A stretch of 64,000 nt of DNA from Terriglobales bacterium (lineage in GTDB: Bacteria > Acidobacteriota > Terriglobia > Terriglobales > Acidobacteriaceae), in contig DATMPC010000006.1 of assembly GCA_035567895.1 (NCBI GenBank), positions 89,760 to 153,759 on the forward strand, read 5' to 3'. Below the pieces are notes generated by a model, which worked only from the letters and a program-made list of their open reading frames with translations, searched no databases and was not told the DNA's origin. The position numbers and the translations under genes were made by a program. This document shows, piece after piece, positions 37,964 through 47,587 of this stretch. Each line of letters opens with the position of its first letter. Position 1 is the first letter of the stretch.

Positions 37964-38755
37964 ATGGATTTGCAACTTGCGGGAAAACGCGCACTTGTTA
38001 CCGGATCCACCGCCGGAATTGGTTACTCCATAGCCGAATCACTGGCGAAAGAAGGAGCTAACGTCATCGTCAACGGCCGCACTCAGCGGCGCGTCGATGA
38101 GGCTATTAGCAGGCTGAAGAAAACCAACGCCAGCGCAAGACTCGAAGGCCTGGCGGCCGATCTGGGAACCTCTGAAGGCGCCAAGCTGGCAATTGCGAAA
38201 TATGCCGACCTCGACATTCTGGTCAACAACCTCGGGATTTTCGAGGCCAAGCCGTTCGAAGAAATTCCTGACGCGGACTGGCTGCGTTTCTTCGAAATAA
38301 ATGTCCTCAGCGGAGTTCGCCTCAGCCGGCATCATCTTCCGCGAATGAAGCAGCGGAACTGGGGACGCATTGTGTTCATCTCCAGCGAATCCGGGTTCCA
38401 GATTCCCGCAGAGATGATTCATTACGGGATGACCAAGACCGCACAGATCGCGATTGCTCGCGGCTTAGCCGAAACCACAGCCGGCACGAACGTCACTGTC
38501 AACAGCGTGCTGCCGGGACCTACAGCCTCGGAAGGTGTGAGTGATTTCGTGGAGCAAATGTCATCGCAAAAGAACGTGGACCGCGCTGAGTTCGAGCGCG
38601 ATTTCTTTCGCCACGTGCGCCCAACATCCCTGCTGCAACGATTCGAAACCCCAGAAGAGATTGGAGCTGTGGTGGCCTTCGTCTGCAGCCCGCTTTCGTC
38701 GGCTATCAACGGAGCCTCGCTTCGCGCGGATGGTGGAGTAGTCAGAGCAATTTGA
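37964..38755 (+). CDS. SDR family oxidoreductase
   Basis: A 263-residue classical short-chain dehydrogenase. The cofactor loop is VTGSTAGIG (about residues 12-20), NNLG is the stabilising motif, the catalytic Ser lies in IVFISSESG and the catalytic pair is Y-x3-K in HYGMTKTAQ. NSVLPGPT follows the active site. The cofactor preference is likely NADP (Arg in NGRTQRR). Substrate unknown. The start ATG 37964 (MDLQLAG) is favoured; ATG 37958 two codons upstream is possible. Confidence 0.9.
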   Translation: MDLQLAGKRALVTGSTAGIGYSIAESLAKEGANVIVNGRTQRRVDEAISRLKKTNASARLEGLAADLGTSEGAKLAIAKYADLDILVNNLGIFEAKPFEEIPDADWLRFFEINVLSGVRLSRHHLPRMKQRNWGRIVFISSESGFQIPAEMIHYGMTKTAQIAIARGLAETTAGTNVTVNSVLPGPTASEGVSDFVEQMSSQKNVDRAEFERDFFRHVRPTSLLQRFETPEEIGAVVAFVCSPLSSAINGASLRADGGVVRAI

Positions 38756-38818
38756 GTTTTCTGCGGTTCCGGCCGCTCCCGGCCGGATGTCTGCGTACGT
38801 CTGCATTAAAGTTAGGAA

Positions 38819-40093
38819 ATGCGAGGGTTTCAGCCGACGGAAATCAAAGTCAACACTCAAGCGGGGGTGGTGGCCGGAGCCACATTCTGCAGCTTAGTAG
38901 CGTTAATCGCCATAGCACTCCCCGGAATAGCTCTCGCCCAAACTGCTCGTCCGCAACTCATTGGGTACTATGCGGAGCGCCATGCCGCGAGAGGCGACTA
39001 TCCCCTCAAACAACTTGCAACTAATGGCGCCGCCGGTCTGCTGACGCAACTGAACTATGCCTTCGGAAAGGTCTCGCAGAGCCGATGTCAGCTTCTGGAT
39101 CCTGATTTGGAATTGAAACACCCATTCCCAGCGGAGCAGAGCGTCGATGGCGCCGCCGACTCAACTGATCCGAATCAACTGCGCGGCACGTTTCATCAGC
39201 TTCAGGAACTGAAGAAGCGATTTCCCAAAATGAAAGTCGTCATCTCGGTGGGCGGCTGGGTTAACTCTGAAGGATTTTCGGATGCTGCGCAGCCGGCCCA
39301 CGTCCGTGATTTCGTGCGCTCGTGCGTCGATCTCTACATCCGTGGCAACTTCGCTCCGGGAATCCGCGCGCCGGGAATCTTTGACGGCATCGATATTGAT
39401 TGGGAGTATCCGGTTGATGGCGGCATGATTCCTGGACGCCCCGAAGACACGAAGAATCTGAACGCCATGGCGGCAGAGTTCCGGTGGCAGCTTGACGCCG
39501 TTCGCCCGGGCCTGCTACTCACTGCCGCTATTCCCGCCACGCAAGAGGATTACGAGTACTTCGATTTGAAGTCTCTTGCGCGGCACATGAATTACATCAA
39601 CATCATGTCTTACGACATGCACTGGAATGGTGAGAAGATCACGAACCTCCACAGCGCGCTCTTCCATGATCCAGCCGATCCATCGAAGCCTCCGGCCGAC
39701 ACTCATTACGCCGCGTATGCCGTGCAGAACTTTCTACATGCAGGGGTGCCGGCGCCAAAGATTATCCTGGGCGTGCCCTTTTATGGAAAGGGATGGACTG
39801 GCGTGGGTAATGCGAACCACGGTCTCTATCAGACTGCAAAGGACGCATCCAAATCGCCGCCCGAATATCGCAGCTTGAAAGCGTTGCCCGAGAGCGCCGA
39901 TCGTCAGTTCTATCCGAAGATCGCCACGTGCTCAATTTGGAACAACGATGAGTTCTTCAGCTACGACTGTCCCCAGGCGCTGCAACTCAAACGACAATAC
40001 GCGCGCCAGCATGGGTTGGGCGGACTGATGTTCTGGGAGATGGGGCAGGACACAACAGACGCGGAGTTGGTGAAGGTTTTGGCAGGCAAGTAG
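38819..40093 (+). CDS. Secreted glycoside hydrolase family 18 chitinase
   Basis: A 424-residue exported enzyme with a signal peptide (about residues 18-40, ending ALAQ). The GH18 active site DGIDIDWE is at residues 189-196 with catalytic Glu196; it is preceded by KVVISVGGW (strand 3 motif) and followed by MSYDMHWN and LGVPFYGKGW. It should hydrolyse chitin or chito-oligosaccharides in the periplasm or outside, fitting a soil lifestyle. Single-domain, no separate carbohydrate-binding module. Confidence 0.95.
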   Translation: MRGFQPTEIKVNTQAGVVAGATFCSLVALIAIALPGIALAQTARPQLIGYYAERHAARGDYPLKQLATNGAAGLLTQLNYAFGKVSQSRCQLLDPDLELKHPFPAEQSVDGAADSTDPNQLRGTFHQLQELKKRFPKMKVVISVGGWVNSEGFSDAAQPAHVRDFVRSCVDLYIRGNFAPGIRAPGIFDGIDIDWEYPVDGGMIPGRPEDTKNLNAMAAEFRWQLDAVRPGLLLTAAIPATQEDYEYFDLKSLARHMNYINIMSYDMHWNGEKITNLHSALFHDPADPSKPPADTHYAAYAVQNFLHAGVPAPKIILGVPFYGKGWTGVGNANHGLYQTAKDASKSPPEYRSLKALPESADRQFYPKIATCSIWNNDEFFSYDCPQALQLKRQYARQHGLGGLMFWEMGQDTTDAELVKVLAGK

Positions 40094-40103
40094 AACCGCG
40101 CGT

Positions 40104-40144
40104 GGTTTGACAGTCACCCGAAATTTGACGCGATCCGTCAAACC
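40104..40144. terminator. Nested hairpin between convergent genes
   Basis: TTTGACG (40124-40130) pairs with CGTCAAA (40136-40142) around a 5-base loop, and GGTTTGAC (40104-40111) could alternatively pair with GTCAAACC (40137-40144). It overlaps the antiporter stop codon and lies 31 bases after the chitinase stop. U-tracts are weak, so termination is plausible but not certain. Confidence 0.45.
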
Positions 40145-41343
40145 CTTTCGACCGTCTCCCCAGTGTCATATTGTGGGGCATCTTCCTTGCGCACGCGGTT
40201 CCGATAGAGCCACCGGAGCATGATTGGGGCGAAAATTGTAGTGGCGCCGGTCATGAATACTACGATCGCGTAAGCTGCGTCGGAGATCACTTTCAGCTGC
40301 AGACCGAGCAGCGCGATGATGAGGCCGACTTCGCCGCGAGGAGTCATTCCGACTCCCACTTTCAATGCGGTGTCCCAGCCTTCGCGCAGGACAGGTAGTC
40401 CACAGCCAACCAGTTTAGAGATGATGGCGAGAACGGAGATTGCACCTGCGACCAGCCATAACGATCCATTGAAGACGCTGAGGTTCAGCTTCGCTCCCAT
40501 TATGAAAAAGAAATAAGGAGCCAGAAACTCGTTGATGCCGGCGACGCGTGGCATCAGGTGCCATTCGGGGGCGTATTCAGCGAAGGCAAGGCCGGCAAAG
40601 AAGGCCCCGATAATCGAAGCCATCCCAATCCTCTCCGCTGCTACTGAGAGCGCGAGACAAATCCCCAGAGCGAGGACCAGAGGAGCATTGTGCGTTTCCA
40701 TCCGTTCCAATCCGGGACGCATGCGTTGAATCACTCGTGGCGCGAAGAAGATCATCAGCAGCGCGAATCCAACGGCTTCCACGAGCAACACGCTCAACTG
40801 GATCCACGCAATCGTTCCCGATGAAACGAATCCTACGACCACTGCAAGCAGCACCATTCCCAGGATGTCGTCGAAAACCGCGGCTCCGAGGATGATCTTT
40901 GCCGGGCGAGTTTGCATTACGCCAAGGTCTTCCAACACGCGGGCTGTGATGCCAACGCTGGTCGCCACCATGGCAGCCCCGATGAAGACGGCTTCGTGTG
41001 CGGGATGATGCCGAATCAGCAGGAACACCAGTCCCGTCAGGAAGGGCAAAGCGACGCCGGCGAGAGCAACTCCCAATGCCGATGCGCCGACGCGAATAAG
41101 CTCCTTCGGACGAGTCTCAAGGCCAACGGTGAAGAGAAGAAAGATCGCGCCGAGTTCGCCGATTGAGGTGGTCGCTTCGCTGGGAATGACGAAGCCGGTG
41201 AGATAAGGACCAAGCACAACGCCTGAGAGGATCTCTCCCAGCACCGCGGGTAATGAGAGCTGCTCAAAGAGTTCGCCGAAGATCTTCGCCCAAAGGAAGA
41301 TCACCAGGAGCTGCAGCAGAAATGGATCGGCGCCGTGCGTCAT
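40138..41343 (-). CDS. Cation:proton antiporter (CPA2, KefB/NapA-like)
   Basis: A 401-residue polytopic membrane protein with about 12 helices. The family segments are seen: LPAVLGEILSGVVLGPY, FLLFTVGLETRPKEL, TSVGITARVLEDLG, AAVFDDILGMVLLA (the ion-binding Asp pair in helix 6 analogue: F-D-D) and GMTPRGEVGLIIA. It exchanges Na+ or K+ for protons. It lacks the cytosolic RCK/TrkA domain of KefB/KefC, ending shortly after the last helix. Confidence 0.92.
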   Translation of the reverse strand: MTHGADPFLLQLLVIFLWAKIFGELFEQLSLPAVLGEILSGVVLGPYLTGFVIPSEATTSIGELGAIFLLFTVGLETRPKELIRVGASALGVALAGVALPFLTGLVFLLIRHHPAHEAVFIGAAMVATSVGITARVLEDLGVMQTRPAKIILGAAVFDDILGMVLLAVVVGFVSSGTIAWIQLSVLLVEAVGFALLMIFFAPRVIQRMRPGLERMETHNAPLVLALGICLALSVAAERIGMASIIGAFFAGLAFAEYAPEWHLMPRVAGINEFLAPYFFFIMGAKLNLSVFNGSLWLVAGAISVLAIISKLVGCGLPVLREGWDTALKVGVGMTPRGEVGLIIALLGLQLKVISDAAYAIVVFMTGATTIFAPIMLRWLYRNRVRKEDAPQYDTGETVERV

Positions 41344-41585
41344 GCCGCGTACTCATTGTCCCTGCGACCTAAGCTGCGCGCCACTGAAATCCAGAGTACC
41401 TGGATTGAAGTGCCAAACTGCGCCAAAAAAGCTGCTAAGCTTCCAGGCTCTTAGGTTTCTGAGCTAAGGCGAACTTTGCCGGGTTTCTTAAGTTCCGCAT
41501 CCATTTGAGGAATCGTGCGGTGTTGGGCTCGAACCGAGCCGCTGCCCCAAAACATCCAATCGTTGGGTGTTAATCTGATAGAGAA

Positions 41586-41612
41586 CGGCTAAGCAGCTTG
41601 GGAGCTTAGCCG
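41586..41612. repeat. Hairpin in the tldD leader
   Basis: A perfect 9-bp stem CGGCTAAGC / GCTTAGCCG with a 9-base loop, ending 16 bases before the tldD ATG. It may influence tldD translation or be another dispersed palindrome. Confidence 0.55.
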
Positions 41613-41628
41613 CTTAAAAGCTGATTTC

Positions 41629-43056
41629 ATGGACCATCGCGCGTTTTTCTTTCAAAAGCTAGGTCTCACCAATCGGGACCTTGAACGGTATCTGGCTGAG
41701 GCATTGTCGGCAGGCGGGGACTACGCTGATTTGTACTTTGAGTACCACACGTCAACCTCGCTGAGCCTTGATGAATCGCTGATCAAGTCGGCAACTCAGG
41801 GCATTTCGGCAGGTTGTGGCGTACGCGTCATCTCGGGAGAGCGTACTGGATACGCCTACACAGATGATCTTTCCCCAGAGCGCATCGTGCGAGCCGCCCG
41901 GACCGCTGCTCTGATCGCCAGTGGGCCCAACAAGCAGCCGGTGGTCAATCTTAAAGATCCGACCGGTGGACACACTCTCTACGCCGTCGCCTCGCCATCC
42001 GTCGATGCCGAAGTTGCAGCGAAGGTCGAACTGCTGCAACGCACTGACCGCCACGCCCGCAGCTATGACTCCCGAATCGTTCAAGTTCGTGCCAGCTACG
42101 CCGACGAACTGCGCAGGATACTCGTCGTCGGATCGGATGGCGTGGTTGCATCCGACTCACAGCCCCTCGCTCGCATGAGCGTGTTCTGCATCGCCAAGGA
42201 CGGACAGAATTCTGCTCGAGGCAATTCCGGCGGCGGTGGGCGCGTGGGAATCGAATATTTCCAGACAGAAAGAACACCAGAGTACTTCGCTCACGAAGCG
42301 GCACGGCAAGCGATCATTCAACTCGATGCTCGCGAGACGCCTGCTGGAGAAATGGAAGTCGTACTCGGTCCGGGATGGCCCGGGGTTTTGCTGCACGAAG
42401 CGGTTGGGCACGGGCTCGAAGCCGACTTCAATCGCAAGAAGACCTCCGCGTTCGCTGGACTCATCGGCAAGCGAGTGGCGAGTGAAAAAGTAACCGTGGT
42501 TGACCACGGCACGATGCCGTCGAAGCGCGGCTCCATTAACGTTGACGACGAAGGTTCGCCGACGCAGCACACAACGCTGATTGAAAATGGAATTCTCAAG
42601 GGCTACATCAGCGACAAGCTCTCGGCGCGCCTGATGGGCATCGCCAACACAGGCAACGGCCGTCGCGAAAGCTACGAGCACATCCCGATGCCGCGCATGA
42701 CCAACACTTACATGCTCGCTGGCCAGGACGATCCCAAGGACATCATCAAGTCGGTAAAGCGCGGGCTCTTCGCAGTGAACTTCGGCGGCGGTCAGGTAGA
42801 TATCACAAATGGCAAGTTCGTCTTCTCAGCTTCAGAGGCTTATCTGATCGAAGATGGCGAAATCACTGCGCCTCTCAAGAACGCGACGCTGATCGGCAAC
42901 GGTCCTGATGTGCTTACTCGCGTATCGATGGTTGGCAATGATCTTCAGCTGGATGAGGGCGTGGGGACTTGTGGCAAGGATGGCCAGTCAGTACCCGTCG
43001 GCGTGGGCATGCCTACGATCAAGGTGGATCGATTGACTGTGGGGGGAACCGGATAG
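41629..43056 (+). CDS. tldD: Metalloprotease TldD
   Basis: A 475-residue subunit of the TldD/TldE protease, which in E. coli processes microcin B17 and helps degrade unfolded peptides. The zinc motif is HEAVGHGLEAD (about residues 256-266); DHGTMPSKRGSINVDDEG, MPRMTNTYMLAG and the C-terminal Gly-rich segment are typical. The partner gene pmbA/tldE follows after an inverted repeat. In the heterodimer TldD carries the active site. Confidence 0.96.
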   Translation: MDHRAFFFQKLGLTNRDLERYLAEALSAGGDYADLYFEYHTSTSLSLDESLIKSATQGISAGCGVRVISGERTGYAYTDDLSPERIVRAARTAALIASGPNKQPVVNLKDPTGGHTLYAVASPSVDAEVAAKVELLQRTDRHARSYDSRIVQVRASYADELRRILVVGSDGVVASDSQPLARMSVFCIAKDGQNSARGNSGGGGRVGIEYFQTERTPEYFAHEAARQAIIQLDARETPAGEMEVVLGPGWPGVLLHEAVGHGLEADFNRKKTSAFAGLIGKRVASEKVTVVDHGTMPSKRGSINVDDEGSPTQHTTLIENGILKGYISDKLSARLMGIANTGNGRRESYEHIPMPRMTNTYMLAGQDDPKDIIKSVKRGLFAVNFGGGQVDITNGKFVFSASEAYLIEDGEITAPLKNATLIGNGPDVLTRVSMVGNDLQLDEGVGTCGKDGQSVPVGVGMPTIKVDRLTVGGTG

Positions 43057-43074
43057 GCGAGATTCACCCTAGAC

Positions 43075-43251
43075 TGTCATACTGAGGCCCTGTTTTGGCA
43101 GAAGGATCTCCCGCGATGTGTCGAACATAGTTGCTGTTTCTTGGCTCTTGGGCCGGCACTCTGGTGTTCTCGTGAAGAAGCCGCACCTACTGCAATTAAG
43201 TCCGATGCATCGCGGGAGATCCTTCTGCCAAAACAGGGCCTCAGGATGACA
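43075..43251. repeat. 44-bp inverted repeat between tldD and pmbA
   Basis: The arms 43075-43118 and 43208-43251 are 44 bases each and match with a single mismatch (A versus C at the seventh base, read from the outside). The 89-base spacer has no gene. The arm contains CCTGTTTTGGCAGAAGGATC. It resembles a MITE-like or dispersed palindromic unit and splits an otherwise natural tldD-pmbA operon. Confidence 0.9.
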
Positions 43252-43335
43252 AGGCTAAAAAGAATGTCCCAAAACGGTACTGATGGGAGCCGACACAGCC
43301 GAGGGCGGCTGTGGCACGTATTTAACTGAAAGAAG

Positions 43336-44718
43336 ATGCCAGTCGAAACCCAAGAACGAATCGAAGTCGGCGCCGGCCTCAAGGACATCGCCGTCGACGT
43401 AGTCGCTCGTGCGATGAAAGCGGGAGCTACTGCCGCCGATGCCATCGCGCGCGATGGCAACGAGTTCTCCACGCTGGTTCGACTCGGAGAAGTGGAGACT
43501 CTGAAAGAGTCTGGTGCGCGCGCGTTGGGACTGCGCATATTTGTCGGGAAGCGCGCGGCCGCAACACACACCAGCGATTTCTCTGGTGAAGGCATCGAGC
43601 GCCTGGTATCCAGCGCAATCATCCTGGCGCGAGCAACTTCAGAAGATCCCATTGCCGGGTTGCCGGATGCCGCTAGCCTGGGCTCACTGAAGTCGGACCT
43701 CGATCTTTACTACGACGACGTCTACTCGCTCTCGACCGCCGACAGGATTGACTACGCACGTCGCGCCGAAGCTGCGGCCATGGCAGCGGATCGTCGCATC
43801 ACGAACTCCGATGGTGGCTCCTTCGACGCGGCCACCGGGTACAAAGTCCTCGCTAACTCGCTCGGATTCGTCGGAGAATATCGCCGGTCGTATTGCTCGG
43901 TTTCTGCTGTTCCGATCGCGCAGGCCGAAGGCTCCGCGATGCAACGCGACTACTGGTACTCGGCTTCCCGCACCCTGCGGAAACTGGAATCGCCTGAGGC
44001 TGTGGGTCGAAAGGCTGCGGAGCGAACGCTGCGCCGCGTAGGCGCTCGCAAGGTTGCTACACAAAGGGTTCCCGTAGTGTTCGATCCGATGGTCTCACGC
44101 GGTCTGATCGACCACATCTTCGACGCGGTGAACGGCGATGCCATCTATCGGCACGCGTCTTATCTGGCGGGCAAACTGGGAGAACAGATTGCGGGCGAGA
44201 ACATCACCATCATCGACGATGGCACGATGGTCGGCGGCTTCGGTTCCTCTCCGTTCGATGGGGAAGGAGTGCCGACGCGACGTACTGTCGTCGTCGAGCG
44301 CGGAGTTCTGAAGAACTATCTGTTGAACACATACACGGCGCGAAAGCTCAAACTGCAAACTACCGGCAACGCCGCCCGCGGATTGACCGGCAATCCAGGA
44401 ATTGGTTCGGGCAATTTCTATCTGCAACCCGGTGAGAAGGACCCCAAAGATATCCTTCGCGATATTCCAAGCGGCCTTTATGTCACGGAATTCCTGGGAT
44501 TTGGGGTGAACCTCGTGACAGGCGACTTCTCGCGTGGCGCCTCTGGCTTGTGGATCGAGAATGGTGAACTGACGTTCCCAGTAGAAGAGATCACTGTAGC
44601 TGGCAATCTGAAAGACATGTTCCGCAACGTGTCGGCGATAGGAAACGACCTCGAGTTCCGAAGCTCTATCGCGGCACCTACGCTGCGAATCGATGGCATG
44701 ACCATAGCTGGTGAGTAA
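43336..44718 (+). CDS. pmbA: TldE/PmbA, partner subunit of TldD
   Basis: A 460-residue TldD/PmbA family protein. The N-terminal alpha/beta domain and C-terminal beta-rich domain match TldD in order (KRAAATHTSDFSGEGIERL ... VPVVFDPMVSRGLIDH ... MVGGFGSSPFDGEGVPTR ... GVNLVTGDFSRGASGLWIENG). The HExxxH zinc motif of TldD is absent, as expected for TldE. It forms a heterodimer with TldD. Confidence 0.95.
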   Translation: MPVETQERIEVGAGLKDIAVDVVARAMKAGATAADAIARDGNEFSTLVRLGEVETLKESGARALGLRIFVGKRAAATHTSDFSGEGIERLVSSAIILARATSEDPIAGLPDAASLGSLKSDLDLYYDDVYSLSTADRIDYARRAEAAAMAADRRITNSDGGSFDAATGYKVLANSLGFVGEYRRSYCSVSAVPIAQAEGSAMQRDYWYSASRTLRKLESPEAVGRKAAERTLRRVGARKVATQRVPVVFDPMVSRGLIDHIFDAVNGDAIYRHASYLAGKLGEQIAGENITIIDDGTMVGGFGSSPFDGEGVPTRRTVVVERGVLKNYLLNTYTARKLKLQTTGNAARGLTGNPGIGSGNFYLQPGEKDPKDILRDIPSGLYVTEFLGFGVNLVTGDFSRGASGLWIENGELTFPVEEITVAGNLKDMFRNVSAIGNDLEFRSSIAAPTLRIDGMTIAGE

Positions 44719-44875
44719 CTCTTACGTAATCTTATAGTTACCTCCTAAGTACCAGCCGGCGAGGATTGGAACCGGCGGCGATACCTCCAAAATTACACAA
44801 ATCAAAGTACTAAGCCGAAACAGCTACTCTGGATTCCAACCCGTCATAGCTGGTTTGCGTCTCAATGAACCAGAG

Positions 44876-45244
44876 ATGCAGCTCCGCGAAGCAATTGCCG
44901 TAGTAGTGAACTTTCTCTTGATTGGAGCGCTCACAGTTTACGGATTCCGACTGTTCGCCGAATATCACGCCAAGGGACGGTGGGCCAAGAACGTAACCAG
45001 CCTGCTGGCCGGGCTCGGCCTGATGACGCTGGCTGCGGCGTTGCTTCTCACACCTCAGAACGCGGCGATTCTGACCAAGATCTCCCACACGAAGATCGCC
45101 CGCATCCTGTTGTGGGCCAGCAACACACTCTTGCTCACGGCGATCGCCGCGTTTGGATTGATCACTTACAGCCGGCCTCTGCGGCTCTGGCATGAGAGAA
45201 AGATCGAGAGAGACCTAAGGCGTGAACTTCCCAAGATTCCCTGA
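44876..45244 (+). CDS. Small integral membrane protein, unknown
   Basis: A 122-residue protein with three predicted membrane helices (about residues 6-24, 42-60 and 78-97) and a basic, Arg-rich C-terminal tail (LWHERKIERDLRRELPKIP). No family recognised. Its end overlaps the start of the Nramp-like gene by 23 bases, so the two are probably co-expressed. Confidence 0.65.
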   Translation: MQLREAIAVVVNFLLIGALTVYGFRLFAEYHAKGRWAKNVTSLLAGLGLMTLAAALLLTPQNAAILTKISHTKIARILLWASNTLLLTAIAAFGLITYSRPLRLWHERKIERDLRRELPKIP

Positions 45245-46517
45245 AAACAAGAATCGAAGAAAGGGATCTCCTGACGACCGTGGACGCGTCGTGAAGTTCC
45301 CGGCTGCCACGGCAGACTCTGTCCCAAAAAGAGGATGGGGACTTTGGAGATTGGGTCCGGGAGTCGTCACTGGGTCCGCCAATCTAGATCCCTCTGCGGT
45401 TGTGACTGCGACAATCGCCGGAGCAGCCTTTGCCCACTCTTTGCTATGGGTTGTGATTCTGGTCGTTCCTTTTTTGCTCGCCATCTTTTCAGTCACAAGC
45501 CGGATTGGAGTTGAGACCGGATTGGGACTGCTCGATCTCGTACGCGAACACTATGGCCGCGGATTCGCAATTGCTGGGGCGGCGTTCACAATCATTACAA
45601 ACTTCGTGGTTGTGATTGCGGACATCATGGCGGTTTCGGATGCACTATCCATTCTCACTGGCCTCTCACGCATGTTCTTCGTCGTCGCGACCGCGTTTTT
45701 CGTGTGGTACATCCTGGTATTTCAGGACTACCAGAAGATCACACGCGCTCTGGTGCTGTTTTCTCTGCCGTTATATCTCTACGTCGCCGCGGCGGCCCTT
45801 ACGCACCCGCATCTCTCCACGCTGCTGCACGACATCTTCATGCCGAGCATGCAGGCAAGTTCGGAGTACGCGGAGAACATCGTCGCACTATTTGGTTCAT
45901 TCCTTACGCCTTACATCATTATTTGGCAGACGAGTTCGCGCAGCGATCCCAATCACGAGCATCATCGAGGCGACTATATCATTTCTACCGCGGTTACGTT
46001 TGTCCTGGCCTGTTCCATCATTGTCGCTGCCAGCGCGGTCCTGCACTTCGATCATGCTCCGGATATGACGACGCGTCAGGCCGCGGATGCTCTGCGACCA
46101 GCCGTAGGGGATTGGGGAACAATCGTCTTCGCGTTGGGCATCATTGGATCCGGAATGGTCGCGCTGCCGGTGCTTACGGCTTCCATGTGCTTCGATCTGG
46201 CACAAGCTGTCGGCTGGAAGGCGGGATTGAGTGAAAAGCCGTGGGAGGCGAAGCGCTTCTACGTTCTGATTTCTGCCGCCGTCTTCCTGGCCGCGGGAGC
46301 AAACTTCCTGCGTATAAATCCTATTACAGCACTCTACTGGTCCATGGTTCTGGCAGGCGTGCTGCTGATTCCTACACTGATCTTCATCTTGCTGATCTCG
46401 AACGATCGCCGCATCATGCGTACTGTGAACAACCGCATGCAGAACTTCTGGCTGGGCGCAGCCGCAGGCGGAGTCGCTGCTGCCGGATTGATCTACCTGC
46501 GCTACTCACTGTTCTGA
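45222..46517 (+). CDS. Nramp-family transporter, divergent metal site
   Basis: A 431-residue membrane protein with about 11 helices. WRLGPGVVTGSANLDPSAV in helix 1 is homologous to the Nramp segment LGPGxxxxxxxxDPGN, but reads D-P-S-A rather than D-P-G-N. In helix 6 the usual M-P-H is M-P-S-M. These two positions bind Mn/Fe in classic Nramps, so the ion may differ (some relatives move Mg2+), or transport is altered. The GTG start at 45222 overlaps the preceding gene. Family assignment is good; substrate uncertain. Confidence 0.8.
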   Translation: MNFPRFPENKNRRKGSPDDRGRVVKFPAATADSVPKRGWGLWRLGPGVVTGSANLDPSAVVTATIAGAAFAHSLLWVVILVVPFLLAIFSVTSRIGVETGLGLLDLVREHYGRGFAIAGAAFTIITNFVVVIADIMAVSDALSILTGLSRMFFVVATAFFVWYILVFQDYQKITRALVLFSLPLYLYVAAAALTHPHLSTLLHDIFMPSMQASSEYAENIVALFGSFLTPYIIIWQTSSRSDPNHEHHRGDYIISTAVTFVLACSIIVAASAVLHFDHAPDMTTRQAADALRPAVGDWGTIVFALGIIGSGMVALPVLTASMCFDLAQAVGWKAGLSEKPWEAKRFYVLISAAVFLAAGANFLRINPITALYWSMVLAGVLLIPTLIFILLISNDRRIMRTVNNRMQNFWLGAAAGGVAAAGLIYLRYSLF

Positions 46518-46653
46518 TTCCTGTCCACAGCATGGTGGAGATTGCAGTCCGGTGCGGCGGAGATCCATGAGGATGCCCGGCTCCGATTCGACTAGTAAAA
46601 ACCACATGTTCGCGGAATAAGCTTCCAGCCTGTTAGAATCGCAGTATCCCTTC

Positions 46654-47481
46654 ATGAATGCCGATCTCGAAAGGCTTATAAAACTCGAGCAGGTGGATCG
46701 CGAAATCGGGCGGCTCTCCGCCGAAGTGGCAGCGCTTCCCAAGCGCGTTGCTGAGATCGAGCACCAGCTTTCCGATGCAAAGGCCCGGGTCGACCAGGCA
46801 AAAACAGCGATCAAATCGCAGGAACAGAAACGGCGCGGTCTGGAATCAGACATCCAGTCGTACCAGCAGAAGATCGGCAAGTTTCGCGACCAGTCGCTCG
46901 ACGTTAAGACCAACGAACAGTACAAGGCCTTGATGCACGAGGTTGAATTCGCGCAAGCCGAGATCCGCAAGGCCGAAGACAAGATTCTAGAGATCATGGA
47001 AGGCGGCGAGCTCTTCGACCGCCAGGTAAAGGCGTCGGAAACAGAGCTTAAGGCTCAGGCGGCGCAGGTGGAGAAGGAAAAAGAAGAAGCGCGAGCCTTG
47101 ACCGCGAAGGATGAAGCTCGCTTGAAAGAACTTCAAGGCGAGCGTAGCGGGCTCCGCTCCGGAGTGGGCGAAGACCTCCTGTCTCTCTATGATCGCGTGC
47201 TGAAAGCGCGAAAGACTGCGTTAGCAGAAGCTCGTGAGCAACGCTGCACGGCGTGCTACGTTTTGTTGCGTCCCCAAAAATGGAATGAAATAAAGGCGGG
47301 CGGCGAGGTCATGACCTGCGATAGCTGCGGCCGAATTCTCTTCTACGATCCTGCCCACGAACCTCCTCCACCGGTGCCTGACAAGAAGAAGACAAAGAAA
47401 GCAAAGGCTGCGCCAGAAGCTGAGGCTCCATCAGAATCGCCTGAACCGAATTTGGAAGTTTCTGCAGACCGCCCATCTTAA
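46654..47481 (+). CDS. Zinc-ribbon coiled-coil protein (C4-type, DUF164/CdsZ-like)
   Basis: A 275-residue cytosolic protein: a long antiparallel coiled coil (about residues 5-180), then a C-terminal C4 zinc ribbon with C-x2-C (RCTACYVLLRPQ) and C-x2-C (TCDSCGRILFY). The tail is Lys/Pro/Glu-rich. This family is widespread; some members are linked to translation or secretion, and the exact role here is unknown. Confidence 0.88.
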   Translation: MNADLERLIKLEQVDREIGRLSAEVAALPKRVAEIEHQLSDAKARVDQAKTAIKSQEQKRRGLESDIQSYQQKIGKFRDQSLDVKTNEQYKALMHEVEFAQAEIRKAEDKILEIMEGGELFDRQVKASETELKAQAAQVEKEKEEARALTAKDEARLKELQGERSGLRSGVGEDLLSLYDRVLKARKTALAEAREQRCTACYVLLRPQKWNEIKAGGEVMTCDSCGRILFYDPAHEPPPPVPDKKKTKKAKAAPEAEAPSESPEPNLEVSADRPS

Positions 47482-47587
47482 TTCCGCAACGCCAATCCTG
47501 GTACTTACTCGGATAATCTACTCACTCTAGTAATCGCCAGCGCGAAGCGCGGAATTCTCGTAGCCGCAGGGAAGCCCCGTCTTAGAC

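Noticed and set aside
41515..41560. Possible tRNA T-arm (GGTTCGAGCC on the minus strand)
   Set aside because: The neighbouring bases do not form a T-stem, acceptor stem or anticodon arm.
43077..43652. Minus-strand open frame over the pmbA start
   Set aside because: Low-complexity Arg/Ser-rich translation antisense to a clear gene and running into the 44-bp inverted repeat.
44719..44875. Possible structured leader upstream of the small membrane protein
   Set aside because: Short CCGGCG/CGCCGG-like pieces are present but I could not build a consistent fold or match a known riboswitch.
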